Origin: an uncultured Prevotellaceae bacterium
GTDB taxonomy: Bacteria; Bacteroidota; Bacteroidia; Bacteroidales; Bacteroidaceae
Direction of reading: 5' to 3'
NCBI GenBank assembly: GCA_900316685.1
Contig: ONDS01000010.1
Coordinates: 1-64,000, forward strand
Length of the DNA: 64,000 nt
Shown here in pieces: positions 8,486-17,373 of the stretch. The notes beneath the pieces were generated by a model that was not told where the DNA came from, ran no database searches, and was given only the letters and a program-made list of their open reading frames with translations. Each line of letters opens with the position of its first letter. Position 1 is the stretch's first letter. The translations under genes and the position numbers were made by a program.

Positions 8486-8854
8486 TCACTTCATAAACAC
8501 CAGATAAACAGCGCATATAATTAGCAAAAAGGCCAACACATGGTTCCAATGCAGGTTCTGACCTTGGAACAGGATATTGGCTATCACGGCGAATACGCCC
8601 AGACTGATACATTCCTGTATCACCTTCAGCTGCACAAGGTTGAAAGGACCGCCATTGCCCTCAAAACCCATGCGGTTGGCAGGCACTTGGCAGCAATACT
8701 CAAAAAAGGCAATGCACCAACTGAAGGCTATCACCCCAAGCAAAGGCCAATGGCTGCTCACACCCGACTGCTGCAAACGAAGATGCCCGTACCAAGCCAA
8801 TGTCATAAAGACATTGCTCAGTACGAGCAACAATATGGTATATAATCCGTTCAT
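8486..8854 (-). CDS. DMT-superfamily small membrane protein (DUF486)
   Basis: 122 residues with four hydrophobic segments (about 3-20, 38-55, 80-98, 104-121) and the conserved central stretch QVPANRMGFE. This is the DUF486 family of short drug/metabolite-transporter-like proteins; substrate unknown. It lies 27 bases past the TtcA start on the same strand, so co-transcription is likely. Confidence 0.8.
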   Translation of the reverse strand: MNGLYTILLLVLSNVFMTLAWYGHLRLQQSGVSSHWPLLGVIAFSWCIAFFEYCCQVPANRMGFEGNGGPFNLVQLKVIQECISLGVFAVIANILFQGQNLHWNHVLAFLLIICAVYLVFMK

Positions 8855-8891
8855 GATCGTGTCAAGAAATCAACACTTTGATGATAATCTT

Positions 8892-11252
8892 TTAACCTTT
8901 TAATCTTTCATGCATGTTCAAGGCGGCACGACGACCATCGCCCATGGCAAGAATCACGGTGGCACCTCCGCGGACGATGTCGCCGCCGGCATACAGGTTG
9001 CCGCGCGATGAACGCATCTCCTCGTTCACCACAATGGTGTTCTTGCGTCCCAACTCAAGGCCTTCCACCGATTTGGGTACCAAGGGGTTCGGGGAAACGC
9101 CTACGGCGACTACCACCTGGTCGACATCAAGGGTCACGGTCTTGCCTTCCACTGGCACGGGACTGCGGCGGCCACTGGCATCGGGCTCGCCCAATTCCAT
9201 CACTTGCAGGACCGCTTGCTTCACGGCTCCGTTCTCGTCGGCGATGTATTCTATTGGGTTGTGGAGCGTAAGGAACTCTATGCCTTCTTCCTTGGCATGT
9301 TTCACCTCCTCTAAACGAGCGGGCATCTCGGCCTCGCTGCGACGGTATACCAACGTGACCTTCGCACCCAGGCGCTTGGCGGTACGACACGAGTCCATGG
9401 CGGTGTTGCCACCACCTACCACCATCACATTCTTGCCCAAGTTCAGCGGGGTGTCGGTGGTGGGGTTGGCGGCATCCATCAGGTTCACACGGGTCAGGTA
9501 TTCGTTCGACGACATGATGTTGATGAGGTTCTCGCCGGGAATACCCATGAAGTTGGGAAGGCCGGCACCGCTACCTACGAAGATTCCTACAAACCCGCTG
9601 TCTTCCAAGTCCTTTATCGTCAATGTCTTGCCTATGATGCAATCGGTCTGGAAATGTACGCCCATCTTCTTCAGGTTGTCTATCTCGACATCCACGATAC
9701 GGTTGGGCAGACGGAACTCGGGAATACCGTATTTCAATACGCCACCAATTTCGTGAAGGGCTTCAAACACATACACGTCGTAACCGAATTTAGCCATATC
9801 GCCGGCGAAACTCAGTCCAGCAGGACCGCTGCCCACCACGGCTATCTTCTTGCCGTTTGAGGGGGCTATCGTGGGTATGGACATCTGACCGCTTTCGCGC
9901 TCGTAGTCGGCGGCGAAGCGTTCCAGATAACCGATGGCCACGGCGGGCTCATTCATCTTCAAGTGGATACAGCGACTCTCGCATTGTTTCTCCTGCGGAC
10001 ATACACGGCCACAAACGGCGGGTAGGGCGGAGGTACTCTTCAATACGCGGGCGGCACTCAGGAAATCGCCGCGTTCGATGTTCTTCACAAATGAGGGGAT
10101 GTTGATGTTCACCGGGCATCCTTCCACACAGGTGGGCTTGGCGCAGTCCAGACAGCGATGGGCCTCAGTTACGGCCTGCTCGGCACTCAATCCGGTCTGA
10201 ACTTCTTCCAAACGGGTGGTCGAACGGTAGGCGGCATCCAACTCGGGCATGACCACTCGGGCTATGGAGGTGCGCTCCTTGGGCTTCATCTGCTTGCGCA
10301 GTTCCTGACGCCAAGGGGCATTGCGGTCGGTCAACTCGTCTAACGACACTTCTTCCTTCTCGCAAACGCCACCAGTGGTAGCCGGCGTGGATACGTTGCC
10401 GTCAATAGCCTGTTCTTCATCGCGGTTGTAGAGGTGGTCTTCAAAATGGGCCAACTCATCTTGCTCGGCTCGCTTGAAGGTACCCATGCGCTTGAACATC
10501 TCGTCCCAATCAACCTGGAAACCGTCGAACTCCGGCCCGTCTATGCACACGAACTTGGTCTTGCCACCGATGGTCAGACGACAGGCCCCACACATTCCCG
10601 TGCCATCTACCATGATGGTATTCAGGGATACATCGGTGGGGATATCGTATTTCTTGGTCAGCAGACAACAGAACTTCATCATGATGGGAGGACCGATGGC
10701 AAACACCTTGTCGATATGTTCTTGCTGGATAAGTTTCTCCACACCCACGGTCACTACACCTTTCTCTCCGTACGAACCGTCGTCGGTCATGATGAGAACC
10801 TCGTCGGACGACGACCTTACTTCATCTTCCAGGATGATGAGGTCTTTGCTCCTGCCTGCCAAAACGGACAACACACGGTTGCCGGCGGCTTTCAACGCGC
10901 GGATGATAGGCAACATGGGGGCGACACCCACACCACCACCGGCGCAAATCACTGTGCCGAACTTCTCGATATGTGTGGCATTGCCCAGGGGACCCACAAC
11001 GTCGGTGATGTAATCGCCTTCGTTCAAATCGCATAACTTGATGGATGAGAGACCGACTTTCTGTACCACCAGCGTGATGGTGCCCTTCTCGGTGTCGGCA
11101 TCGGCTATGGTCAAGGGCATACGCTCTCCTTTGTGGCCCACGCGGACAATAACGAAATGGCCGGCCTTGCGACTCTTGGCTATCAGCGGGGCTTCCACCT
11201 CGAAGAGGTAGACCTTCTCGGAAAACTGACGTTTCTTTACGATCTTGTTCAT
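8892..11252 (-). CDS. Fused NfnA-NfnB-like ferredoxin:NADP oxidoreductase / glutamate synthase small-subunit protein
   Basis: 786 residues in two parts. Residues 1-270 are a ferredoxin-reductase-like FAD/NAD domain with GGGVGVAPMLPI near 104 and a 2Fe-2S segment (MCGACRLT, FVCIDGPEF) near 218-240, as in NfnA and dihydroorotate dehydrogenase electron-transfer subunits. Residues 320-786 match the glutamate-synthase small subunit/NfnB: two cysteine clusters (CLDCAKPTCVEGCP; CGRVCPQEKQCESRC), an FAD motif (VGSGPAGLSFAG) and an NADPH motif (VVGGGNTAMDSC). The enzyme probably links NADH, NADPH and ferredoxin. No large GltB subunit is nearby, favouring the Nfn role. The fusion joins two genes that are separate in many anaerobes. 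Confidence 0.88.
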   Translation of the reverse strand: MNKIVKKRQFSEKVYLFEVEAPLIAKSRKAGHFVIVRVGHKGERMPLTIADADTEKGTITLVVQKVGLSSIKLCDLNEGDYITDVVGPLGNATHIEKFGTVICAGGGVGVAPMLPIIRALKAAGNRVLSVLAGRSKDLIILEDEVRSSSDEVLIMTDDGSYGEKGVVTVGVEKLIQQEHIDKVFAIGPPIMMKFCCLLTKKYDIPTDVSLNTIMVDGTGMCGACRLTIGGKTKFVCIDGPEFDGFQVDWDEMFKRMGTFKRAEQDELAHFEDHLYNRDEEQAIDGNVSTPATTGGVCEKEEVSLDELTDRNAPWRQELRKQMKPKERTSIARVVMPELDAAYRSTTRLEEVQTGLSAEQAVTEAHRCLDCAKPTCVEGCPVNINIPSFVKNIERGDFLSAARVLKSTSALPAVCGRVCPQEKQCESRCIHLKMNEPAVAIGYLERFAADYERESGQMSIPTIAPSNGKKIAVVGSGPAGLSFAGDMAKFGYDVYVFEALHEIGGVLKYGIPEFRLPNRIVDVEIDNLKKMGVHFQTDCIIGKTLTIKDLEDSGFVGIFVGSGAGLPNFMGIPGENLINIMSSNEYLTRVNLMDAANPTTDTPLNLGKNVMVVGGGNTAMDSCRTAKRLGAKVTLVYRRSEAEMPARLEEVKHAKEEGIEFLTLHNPIEYIADENGAVKQAVLQVMELGEPDASGRRSPVPVEGKTVTLDVDQVVVAVGVSPNPLVPKSVEGLELGRKNTIVVNEEMRSSRGNLYAGGDIVRGGATVILAMGDGRRAALNMHERLKG

Positions 11253-11343
11253 AATGTCTTGTTAAATGCTTGTTGTTGAGTTCTAAAACAGAGTGCTATA
11301 TGGGGCCTTCCACACATCCATCCTGTAGCGGGAATAGGGTAGG

Positions 11344-12657
11344 CTAAATCATGTCGAAGCCGCAGTAGGGCACCAATACTTTCGGTATCCTGATACCCTC
11401 AGGCGTCTGGTTGTTCTCAAGAATGGCGGCTACGATGCGGGGCAAGGCAAGGGCGGAACCGTTCAGCGTATGGCAAAGCTCAATCTTCTTGTCGGAGGCA
11501 TGGCGGTAACGGCACTTCAGACGATTGGCCTGGTAGGTGTCGAAGTTGCTCACCGACGATACCTCCAGCCAACGCTGCTGGGCCTCGGAATATACTTCGA
11601 AATCGTAACAGATGGCGGAGGTGAAACTCTGGTCGCCACCACAGAGCAACAGGATGCGGTAGGGCAGTTCCAACTTCTTCAATAGACCTTCCACATGCTC
11701 CAACATCTCCTTGTGGCTCTCTTTCGAATGCTCGGGCTTGTCGATGCGTACTATCTCTATCTTGGAAAACTCGTGCAGGCGGTTCAGACCACGCACATCC
11801 TTGCCATACGAACCGGCCTCGCGACGGAAACATTCGGTATAGGCGCAATTCTTGATGGGCAGGTCTTGCTCGTCGAGTATCACATCGCGGTAGATATTGG
11901 TCACTGGCACCTCGGCAGTGGGAATGAGATAGAAATCGTCTACCTCGCAGTGATACATCTGGCCTTCCTTGTCGGGCAACTGGCCGGTGCCGTAGCCGGA
12001 GGCGGCGTTCACCACCGTCGGGGGCATTATCTCGGTGTAACCGGAGTCACGGGCCTCGTCGAGGAAGAAGTTGATGAGGGCTCGCTGCAAACGGGCTCCC
12101 TTGCCTATGTACACGGGGAATCCAGCTCCGGTGATCTTCACACCTAAGTCGAAGTCGATGAGGTCGTATTTCTTGGCCAGCTCCCAATGCGGCAACTTGG
12201 CCTCGCCATTGGCTGGCACAGTGCTCCAATTGCCAACGGTATCGCCGGGCTGGCATTCGCGGAGGTTGCTTTTCACCACACGGTTGTCGTCGGCACCGAC
12301 ACCTTCGGGCACTTCGTCGTAGGGTATGTTGGGTATCTGGCAAAGCAATGTGGTCATCTCTTCCTCACGCTCGCTCTTTTCTGACTCCAACTGCTTGTTC
12401 GTTTCCTTCAGCTGGGCCACATGTTGCTTCACTTCCTCGGCCTCGGCCTTCTTGCCCTGTTTCATCAGCATGCCTATCTGCGAGGCCAATTTCTTGGCTT
12501 CGGATAAGATGCTGTCAAGGGACTGCTGCGCTTCACGGCGACGTTTGTCTACTTCCAACACTTGTTCTATGGCCTCACGGGCACCCTTGAAATGTTTTTT
12601 TTCCAAACCGGCGATCACTCGCTCGGTTTCTTCATGAATCAGTTTAAGTGTAAGCAT
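11344..12657 (-). CDS. serS: Seryl-tRNA synthetase
   Basis: 437 residues: N-terminal long antiparallel coiled coil (about 30-105, rich in Lys/Glu/Gln) that grips the tRNA arm, then the class II core. Motif 2 is seen in FRREAGSYGKDVRGLNRLHEF near 280 and motif 3 in LNGSALALPRIVAAILENNQ near 400. It charges serine onto tRNA-Ser. A -7 element TAATTTTG lies upstream at 12687-12694 on the minus strand. Confidence 0.97.
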   Translation of the reverse strand: MLTLKLIHEETERVIAGLEKKHFKGAREAIEQVLEVDKRRREAQQSLDSILSEAKKLASQIGMLMKQGKKAEAEEVKQHVAQLKETNKQLESEKSEREEEMTTLLCQIPNIPYDEVPEGVGADDNRVVKSNLRECQPGDTVGNWSTVPANGEAKLPHWELAKKYDLIDFDLGVKITGAGFPVYIGKGARLQRALINFFLDEARDSGYTEIMPPTVVNAASGYGTGQLPDKEGQMYHCEVDDFYLIPTAEVPVTNIYRDVILDEQDLPIKNCAYTECFRREAGSYGKDVRGLNRLHEFSKIEIVRIDKPEHSKESHKEMLEHVEGLLKKLELPYRILLLCGGDQSFTSAICYDFEVYSEAQQRWLEVSSVSNFDTYQANRLKCRYRHASDKKIELCHTLNGSALALPRIVAAILENNQTPEGIRIPKVLVPYCGFDMI

Positions 12658-12686
12658 ATTAGATGTTTTTTTTTATTTTTTGCTTG

Positions 12687-12694
12687 CAAAATTA
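12687..12694 (-). promoter_or_regulatory. Candidate -7 element of serS
   Basis: TAATTTTG on the minus strand, 30 bases before the ATG, fits TAnnTTTG. No good TTTG is seen at the expected -33 distance. Confidence 0.4.
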
Positions 12695-12828
12695 CTACAA
12701 TTTTTTGAGTATGAGCGAGGATTGGTGTTTTTTTACATCACATACCCTTAGTTTTTACTCTTTTTTTCCCATCCTTCAACAATAATTGTTACCTTTGCTG
12801 CGGAAAAATAGGAAATAACAAAACATAT

Positions 12829-13260
12829 ATGGCTGATTGGAATGACAAACTGACTTCTCTCTTCAAGAAGGAAACATTCGGCGAGGTGCTGCGCTTCGGT
12901 ATCGTGGGTGTAGTGGCTGTGGCTCTCCATTTCTCCATCTACTGGATCCTTCAGCATTGGATCAATGTCAATATAGCTTATACCGTGGGATATGTGTTGA
13001 GTTTCTTCGTCAATTATTATCTCTCGGCCCATTTCACTTTCAAGGAAAAAACGTCCAAGGAAAATGGGGCGGGGTTTGTCTTCGCTCACGTCTTCAATTA
13101 TTTCCTACAACTCGGACTGTTCAACTTTTTCCTGTGGGTGGGACTCGGAAGACTCCTGTCGCCTTTCGCAGTGCTTGTCATAGCCGTTCCTACCAATTTC
13201 CTCGTCGTCAGGTTCGTGTTCAAACGCCTCGGCCATAAAACGCAGAAAGAATCCAATTGA
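12829..13260 (+). CDS. GtrA-family membrane protein
   Basis: 143 residues with four transmembrane helices (about 20-40, 48-66, 85-105, 112-130) and the GtrA-typical FGIVGVVAVALHF opening and NYYLSAHFTFK turn. GtrA proteins help flip or transfer lipid-linked sugars for surface polysaccharide. It has its own -7 element TACCTTTG at 12790-12797 and no partner glycosyltransferase nearby. It is the only plus-strand gene between 1 and 14000. Confidence 0.85.
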   Translation: MADWNDKLTSLFKKETFGEVLRFGIVGVVAVALHFSIYWILQHWINVNIAYTVGYVLSFFVNYYLSAHFTFKEKTSKENGAGFVFAHVFNYFLQLGLFNFFLWVGLGRLLSPFAVLVIAVPTNFLVVRFVFKRLGHKTQKESN

Positions 13261-13350
13261 CGGATTCTTTCCCCTCTGTCCTCCTGTCTAAAAATCTGTC
13301 CCTCTGTTCCTGTGTCTAAAATGCGATGTCCCTCTGCCTAAAAGCAGAAA

Positions 13351-13377
13351 TCCCAACCCTCTTGACGAAGGTTGGGA
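13351..13377 (-). terminator. Hairpin after rpmA
   Basis: Arms tcccaacc (13351-13358) and ggttggga (13370-13377) follow the rpmA stop on the minus strand; the sequence beyond is moderately T-rich. The segment 13265-13345 between GtrA and this hairpin is low-complexity (repeated ctgtccctctg and tctaaaa words). Confidence 0.45.
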
Positions 13378-13413
13378 AGTCTGTGTTTGTTTGGAATAAG
13401 TGGAAATGATTGG

Positions 13414-13677
13414 TTAGGCCTCTGCCTCGGGAATAACCGACACAACGCTCTTGTTGCGAGCGCCCTTGTGGAAATTCACCGTACCATCGACCAGCGCATA
13501 AAGCGTGTCATCCTTACCGATACCTACGTTGGTGCCGGGGTTGTGACGAGTGCCACGCTGACGGACGATGATATTGCCGGCAACCACCTTCTGGCCACCG
13601 AAAATCTTGATGCCTAATCGTTGGGCGGCCGACTCACGGCCGTTCTTGGAACTACCTACACCTTTTTTATGTGCCAT
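13414..13677 (-). CDS. rpmA: 50S ribosomal protein L27
   Basis: 87 residues beginning [16 protein letters not shown], the invariant start of L27, and continuing through [23 protein letters not shown]. It sits 15 bases after rplU, the usual L21-L27 pair of the large ribosomal subunit. Confidence 0.97.
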   Translation of the reverse strand: MAHKKGVGSSKNGRESAAQRLGIKIFGGQKVVAGNIIVRQRGTRHNPGTNVGIGKDDTLYALVDGTVNFHKGARNKSVVSVIPEAEA

Positions 13678-13692
13678 TTCTTTGTCCTCCTT

Positions 13693-14010
13693 TTAAGCGA
13701 TTACTGACTTGATTTCTACTTGGGTGAACTGGGCACGATGACCGTTCTTCTTGCGGGAGTCCTTGCGACGCTTCATCTTGAAGACAATCACCTTGTCGCC
13801 CTTCACAAGAGGTTTCACCACCTCACATACTACTTTCGCACCTGCTACGGTCGGTGCGCCTACCGTCACGGCACCCTCGTTGTCCACGAGCAATACCTTG
13901 TCAAACTCAACAGACTGACCTTCCTCGGCATCCTTGATGTGATGCACGAACAGTTTCTTACCCTGCTCGGCCTTGAACTGTTGACCGTTGATCTCTACAA
14001 TTGCGTACAT
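13693..14010 (-). CDS. rplU: 50S ribosomal protein L21
   Basis: 105 residues from the ATG at 14010 ([19 protein letters not shown]), the normal L21 start; the frame continues 17 codons upstream but those lie in the leader. The [20 protein letters not shown] segment is the conserved C-terminal rRNA-binding part. A -7 element TAATTTTG is at 14097-14104 on the minus strand, giving a leader of about 80 bases with pairing potential around gcggttcttccgcgagg. Confidence 0.96.
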   Translation of the reverse strand: MYAIVEINGQQFKAEQGKKLFVHHIKDAEEGQSVEFDKVLLVDNEGAVTVGAPTVAGAKVVCEVVKPLVKGDKVIVFKMKRRKDSRKKNGHRAQFTQVEIKSVIA

Positions 14011-14096
14011 TATTATTATTGTATAACGGTTCTTCCGCGAGGCGGTGCGATACCACATCACACGCTTAAATGAGCCCCTACGGACTAAATCGGCTG

Positions 14097-14104
14097 CAAA
14101 ATTA
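14097..14104 (-). promoter_or_regulatory. Candidate -7 element of rplU-rpmA
   Basis: TAATTTTG on the minus strand, about 87 bases before the rplU ATG. The leader between is G/C-rich and could fold; an autoregulatory leader is possible but not shown. Confidence 0.45.
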
Positions 14105-14263
14105 ATAAATTCCTATCGACTACATGTCATCGGCATAACTCTTTTTTGCTTTCTTAACAAAAAATAACAACCCGTCATTCGCTCCACACACTTGTCGAGT
14201 TCGACCATTGGTCTACTTCGTTATCTCTCATCCTTCTGTTGGGGCTGTGTTCATGTCTGCCCA

Positions 14264-14351
14264 CAAAAAAAGCGATGACCTTCTCAGGCGACCGCTTCAT
14301 CTTCAATAGGTATTAGTTTTTTTAAGGTAAAAAGATTGTTTTCAGGATAAC
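14264..14351 (-). ncRNA. Candidate small RNA with its own promoter and terminator
   Basis: On the minus strand a promoter (TTTG 14383-14386, 18 bp, TATCTTTG 14357-14364) is followed 60-70 bases later by a hairpin (arms about 14287-14295 and 14272-14280, one mismatch plus wobble pairs, loop tgagaa) and a run of seven T (14265-14271). No open frame of note lies between. The layout is that of an ~87-base small RNA, or a terminated leader upstream of rplU. No family is recognised. Confidence 0.45.
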
Positions 14352-14356
14352 ACTTG

Positions 14357-14386
14357 CAAAGATAGGGCATTTTTTAAATAAACAAA
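14357..14386 (-). promoter_or_regulatory. Promoter of the candidate small RNA
   Basis: TTTG, 18-bp spacer, TATCTTTG on the minus strand: one of the better consensus matches in the window, yet no protein gene lies directly downstream. Confidence 0.5.
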
Positions 14387-14445
14387 ATTATTTTTATGAA
14401 TTTTTTCGCAAAAAATAATTGTGTGCCCACACATACGAAAAATAT

Positions 14446-14479
14446 TCCGGGGAGACCTTCTTGGAAAGGACTCCCCGGA
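14446..14479. terminator. Strong hairpin in the rplU-GH2 gap
   Basis: Arms tccggggag (14446-14454) and ctccccgga (14471-14479) with an inner cctt/aagg pairing. On the minus strand it is followed by aatattttt, so it could end a leftward transcript. A minus-strand -7 motif TACCTTTG is at 14707-14714. Confidence 0.4.
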
Positions 14480-14515
14480 GAAATCGTTGTTGTTTTTCTG
14501 TTGGTATTCGAATCT

Positions 14516-14555
14516 TTAACCTAATAACCTAAATAACCTAAATAACCTAAAACTT
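14516..14555. repeat. Nonamer tandem repeat
   Basis: Four units based on taacctaaa run directly up to the small frame at 14557. Similar words (cctaaataacc) are seen before 53940. Confidence 0.5.
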
Positions 14556-14556
14556 A

Positions 14557-14649
14557 ATGTATGAATGTAAAACTTTACGGATAATTTATGATGATGAATG
14601 CTACTTTCTTTTTCGATGCGACATCGGATGTTCATCACTGAACTGTTAA
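14557..14649 (+). CDS. Possible 30-residue cysteine-rich peptide
   Basis: Small frame MYECKTLRIIYDDECYF..., 30 residues with five cysteines (4, 15, 21, 25, 30), ended by TAA and followed by gggttttgataacc and eight T, which may be a weak terminator. No promoter of the usual form was found upstream, and the frame may be chance. It is listed because it is the only frame of note on the plus strand of this 900-base gap. Confidence 0.2.
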   Translation: MYECKTLRIIYDDECYFLFRCDIGCSSLNC

Positions 14650-14881
14650 CAGGAAGGGTTTTGATAACCGTTTTTTTTGTTGATGTCGTTTATTGTTTTC
14701 TGTGAGCAAAGGTAGGGCGATTTCCCTGCGCACGAAAGGATTTTATTCTTTTTCTGCTCCTTTTGTTGCGACAACGGTCTGGATTCGCGACAAATGACAC
14801 CAACACTTTGAAAAATTGTCGCGCATGGCGATGGAAAATGGCTTTTTTCGCGTTTTCCTTCCGCAAATGACCTTTATTTTG

Positions 14882-14889
14882 TATTTTTG
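14882..14889 (+). promoter_or_regulatory. Candidate -7 element of the GH2 gene
   Basis: TATTTTTG 46 bases before the ATG at 14935. No TTTG at the right distance upstream. Confidence 0.4.
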
Positions 14890-14934
14890 CACCAACTAAG
14901 AATCAAATCGTCATAAAAAATAAAAATACATATC

Positions 14935-17373
14935 ATGAAAAAAGTCGCTTTCCTTTTTTGCTCTTTTATCTTATCGCTTCATTCCGTTGCTCAACGCATC
15001 GAAACACAAATCCAAAATTGGGAGTTCTCACGCGACAGTCTCAACTGGACGAAAGTGAAAATACCACACGACTGGGCTATCGATGGACCTTTCGACAAGA
15101 AGTGGGATCTGCAAAATGTAGCTATCGAACAGAATGGTGAAACGGAAAAAACGGAAAAGTCGGGACGCTCGGGTGCTTTGCCTTGGATAGGAAGGGGTTT
15201 CTACCGCACTACGGTATATGTCGACCGGCCGTTCTCATTCGCAGAGCTGTTCTTCGATGGGGCGATGAGCGAACCGAAGGTGTGGGTGAATGGCAAATTT
15301 GCGGGTTCATGGGCTTATGGTTATAATGCCTTCCGAATCGATGTGTCTCCTTTCCTGCAACAAGGAGAGAACATCATAGAGGTGAGTCTCAACAATGTCG
15401 AAGAGAGCAGCCGATGGTATCCTGGGGGCGGACTCTACCGACCGGTTCAGTTGCTGACCTATACCGACGAAGCAAGGATCGTGGATTGGGATTGTTTCTT
15501 CCAGACTCTTTCCGTCAGCGATGGGATAGCCACGGTCAAGGTGTCGACGAGAATACAAAACGACAGGGGAGCAAAAGCCATGGCCACTCTGAAAGACCAA
15601 GAGGGAAATGCTGTGGCGGTGGAGAATATGGAAAAACAGGACGATGGGTCGTGGGAGGCAACATTCCTCGTCGACAACGCCAAATTGTGGTCGCCGGAAT
15701 CGCCTTATCTCTATACCCTTGCCATCCATGCGCAAAAACCGCTGAAACAATCGAACCCGAGAGTAAGACGATACGGCGTGATGAACGTCGACTCATGGAC
15801 ACGTAAAGTGGGCATTCGCACCGTGGCCTTCTCAAAGGAACATGGCTTCCAACTCAATGGCGTTTCAAGGAAGATAAAAGGAGTGTGCTTACATCATGAC
15901 CTCGGACCGCTCGGGGCTGCCTCCAATAAGGCGGCTCTCGTCAGGCAGATTAAGATCATGAAGGAGATGGGATGCGATGCCATACGAACGGCACACAATA
16001 TGCCCTCGATGTGGCAGATGGAGATATGCGACTCCATGGGCATGATGGTCATGGCGGAGAGTTTCGACATGTGGATTTATCCGAAATGCCAAAATGGCTA
16101 TGCGCGCTTCTTCAAGGAGTGGAGCGACCGCGATATCGAAAACCTGGTGCGCAACCATCGAAACCATCCATCAATCATCCTTTGGAGCATTGGCAATGAG
16201 ATACCAGAGCAATGGAGCGAAGAGGGTAGGGAGATTGCTCGGCACTTGCAGGACATCTGCCATCGGCTTGACCCCTCGCGCATGGTCACTCAGGGCATGG
16301 ACAAGGCCGACGAGGCTCTCAAGTCGGGATTCGCCCAGGTGATGGATGTGCCGGGATTCAACTACAGGGTGCATAAGTACGACAACAATATCAAGCAACT
16401 GCCACAGGGATTCCTCTTGGGCTCGGAAACGGCTTCCACGGTGAGCAGCCGAGGGGTGTATAAGTTCCCGGTGTCGGTGTCCAATTCGAATACTTATCCT
16501 GATGGACAGTGCTCCAGTTACGATACGGAGTATTGTTCGTGGAGCAACCTGCCCGACGACGACTGGGTGTGGCAGGATGATAAGCCATGGGTTGTGGGTG
16601 AGTTCGTATGGACGGGATTCGACTATTTGGGTGAACCGACGCCGTACGATGAGTACTGGCCTTCGCGCAGCTCATATTTCGGCATCTGCGACCTCGCAGG
16701 ATTGCCCAAAGATCGCTATTTCCTCTATCGTAGCCGGTGGAACACTCGCGAACATACCATTCACCTGCTCCCGCATTGGACTTGGCCGGGACGTGAAGGG
16801 CAGGTCACACCGGTATATTGCTACACCGACTATCCCGAGGGCGAACTGTTCATCAACGGGGTGAGCCAGGGTAGGGTGAGGAAAAATCCTCAGGAGCGGC
16901 TTGACCGATATCGCTTGCGATGGAACAACACTTTCTACCAACCGGGTGAACTCAAGGTGGTGGTCTATGATGAGCAGGGCCGCAAGGCTGGCGAACAAGT
17001 CGTGCGTACGGCTGGTGAACCAGCTGGATTGGTGCTCGAGGCTGACCGTTCCTCACTCCTTGCAGGTCAGGACGACCTTGCTTTCGTCACGGTCAAGATG
17101 GTCGACAAAAGGGGGAACCTTGTGCCCGACGCTGATCAAGAACTGCTCTTCGAGGTCTCGGGGGCAGGTCGTTTCAGAGCGGCTTGCAATGGCGATGCCA
17201 CATCGCTCCAACCCTTTACTCAACCTCGTATGAAGTTGTTCCATGGACAACTGGTAGTAGTGGTCGAGGCGGGTGAAGAGCCCGGGCCCATTACGCTCAC
17301 CGTAAGGGATGCTCAGAACACCTTCACGCAGTCGCTTTCTCTCTCCAGTTGCCTCTTCCAGTCTCTTAAGTAG
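14935..17373 (+). CDS. Glycoside hydrolase family 2, beta-galactosidase-like
   Basis: 812 residues with a signal peptide (about 1-19, ending in SVAQR). Order: N-terminal jelly-roll sugar-binding domain (about 20-170), immunoglobulin-like domain (about 175-285), TIM barrel (about 300-600) and C-terminal sandwich domains. The acid/base Glu is in WSIGNEIPEQW near 423 and the nucleophile Glu in WVVGEFVWTGFDY near 557. It acts outside the cytoplasm, likely on beta-galactosides of plant or host glycans; GH2 specificity cannot be fixed by eye. Its last 61 bases overlap the convergent DUF4861 gene. Confidence 0.9.
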   Translation: MKKVAFLFCSFILSLHSVAQRIETQIQNWEFSRDSLNWTKVKIPHDWAIDGPFDKKWDLQNVAIEQNGETEKTEKSGRSGALPWIGRGFYRTTVYVDRPFSFAELFFDGAMSEPKVWVNGKFAGSWAYGYNAFRIDVSPFLQQGENIIEVSLNNVEESSRWYPGGGLYRPVQLLTYTDEARIVDWDCFFQTLSVSDGIATVKVSTRIQNDRGAKAMATLKDQEGNAVAVENMEKQDDGSWEATFLVDNAKLWSPESPYLYTLAIHAQKPLKQSNPRVRRYGVMNVDSWTRKVGIRTVAFSKEHGFQLNGVSRKIKGVCLHHDLGPLGAASNKAALVRQIKIMKEMGCDAIRTAHNMPSMWQMEICDSMGMMVMAESFDMWIYPKCQNGYARFFKEWSDRDIENLVRNHRNHPSIILWSIGNEIPEQWSEEGREIARHLQDICHRLDPSRMVTQGMDKADEALKSGFAQVMDVPGFNYRVHKYDNNIKQLPQGFLLGSETASTVSSRGVYKFPVSVSNSNTYPDGQCSSYDTEYCSWSNLPDDDWVWQDDKPWVVGEFVWTGFDYLGEPTPYDEYWPSRSSYFGICDLAGLPKDRYFLYRSRWNTREHTIHLLPHWTWPGREGQVTPVYCYTDYPEGELFINGVSQGRVRKNPQERLDRYRLRWNNTFYQPGELKVVVYDEQGRKAGEQVVRTAGEPAGLVLEADRSSLLAGQDDLAFVTVKMVDKRGNLVPDADQELLFEVSGAGRFRAACNGDATSLQPFTQPRMKLFHGQLVVVVEAGEEPGPITLTVRDAQNTFTQSLSLSSCLFQSLK

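Noticed and set aside
14011-14934. tRNA genes in the long gap
   Set aside because: No T-loop (gttcgaatc) with matching acceptor arms was found.
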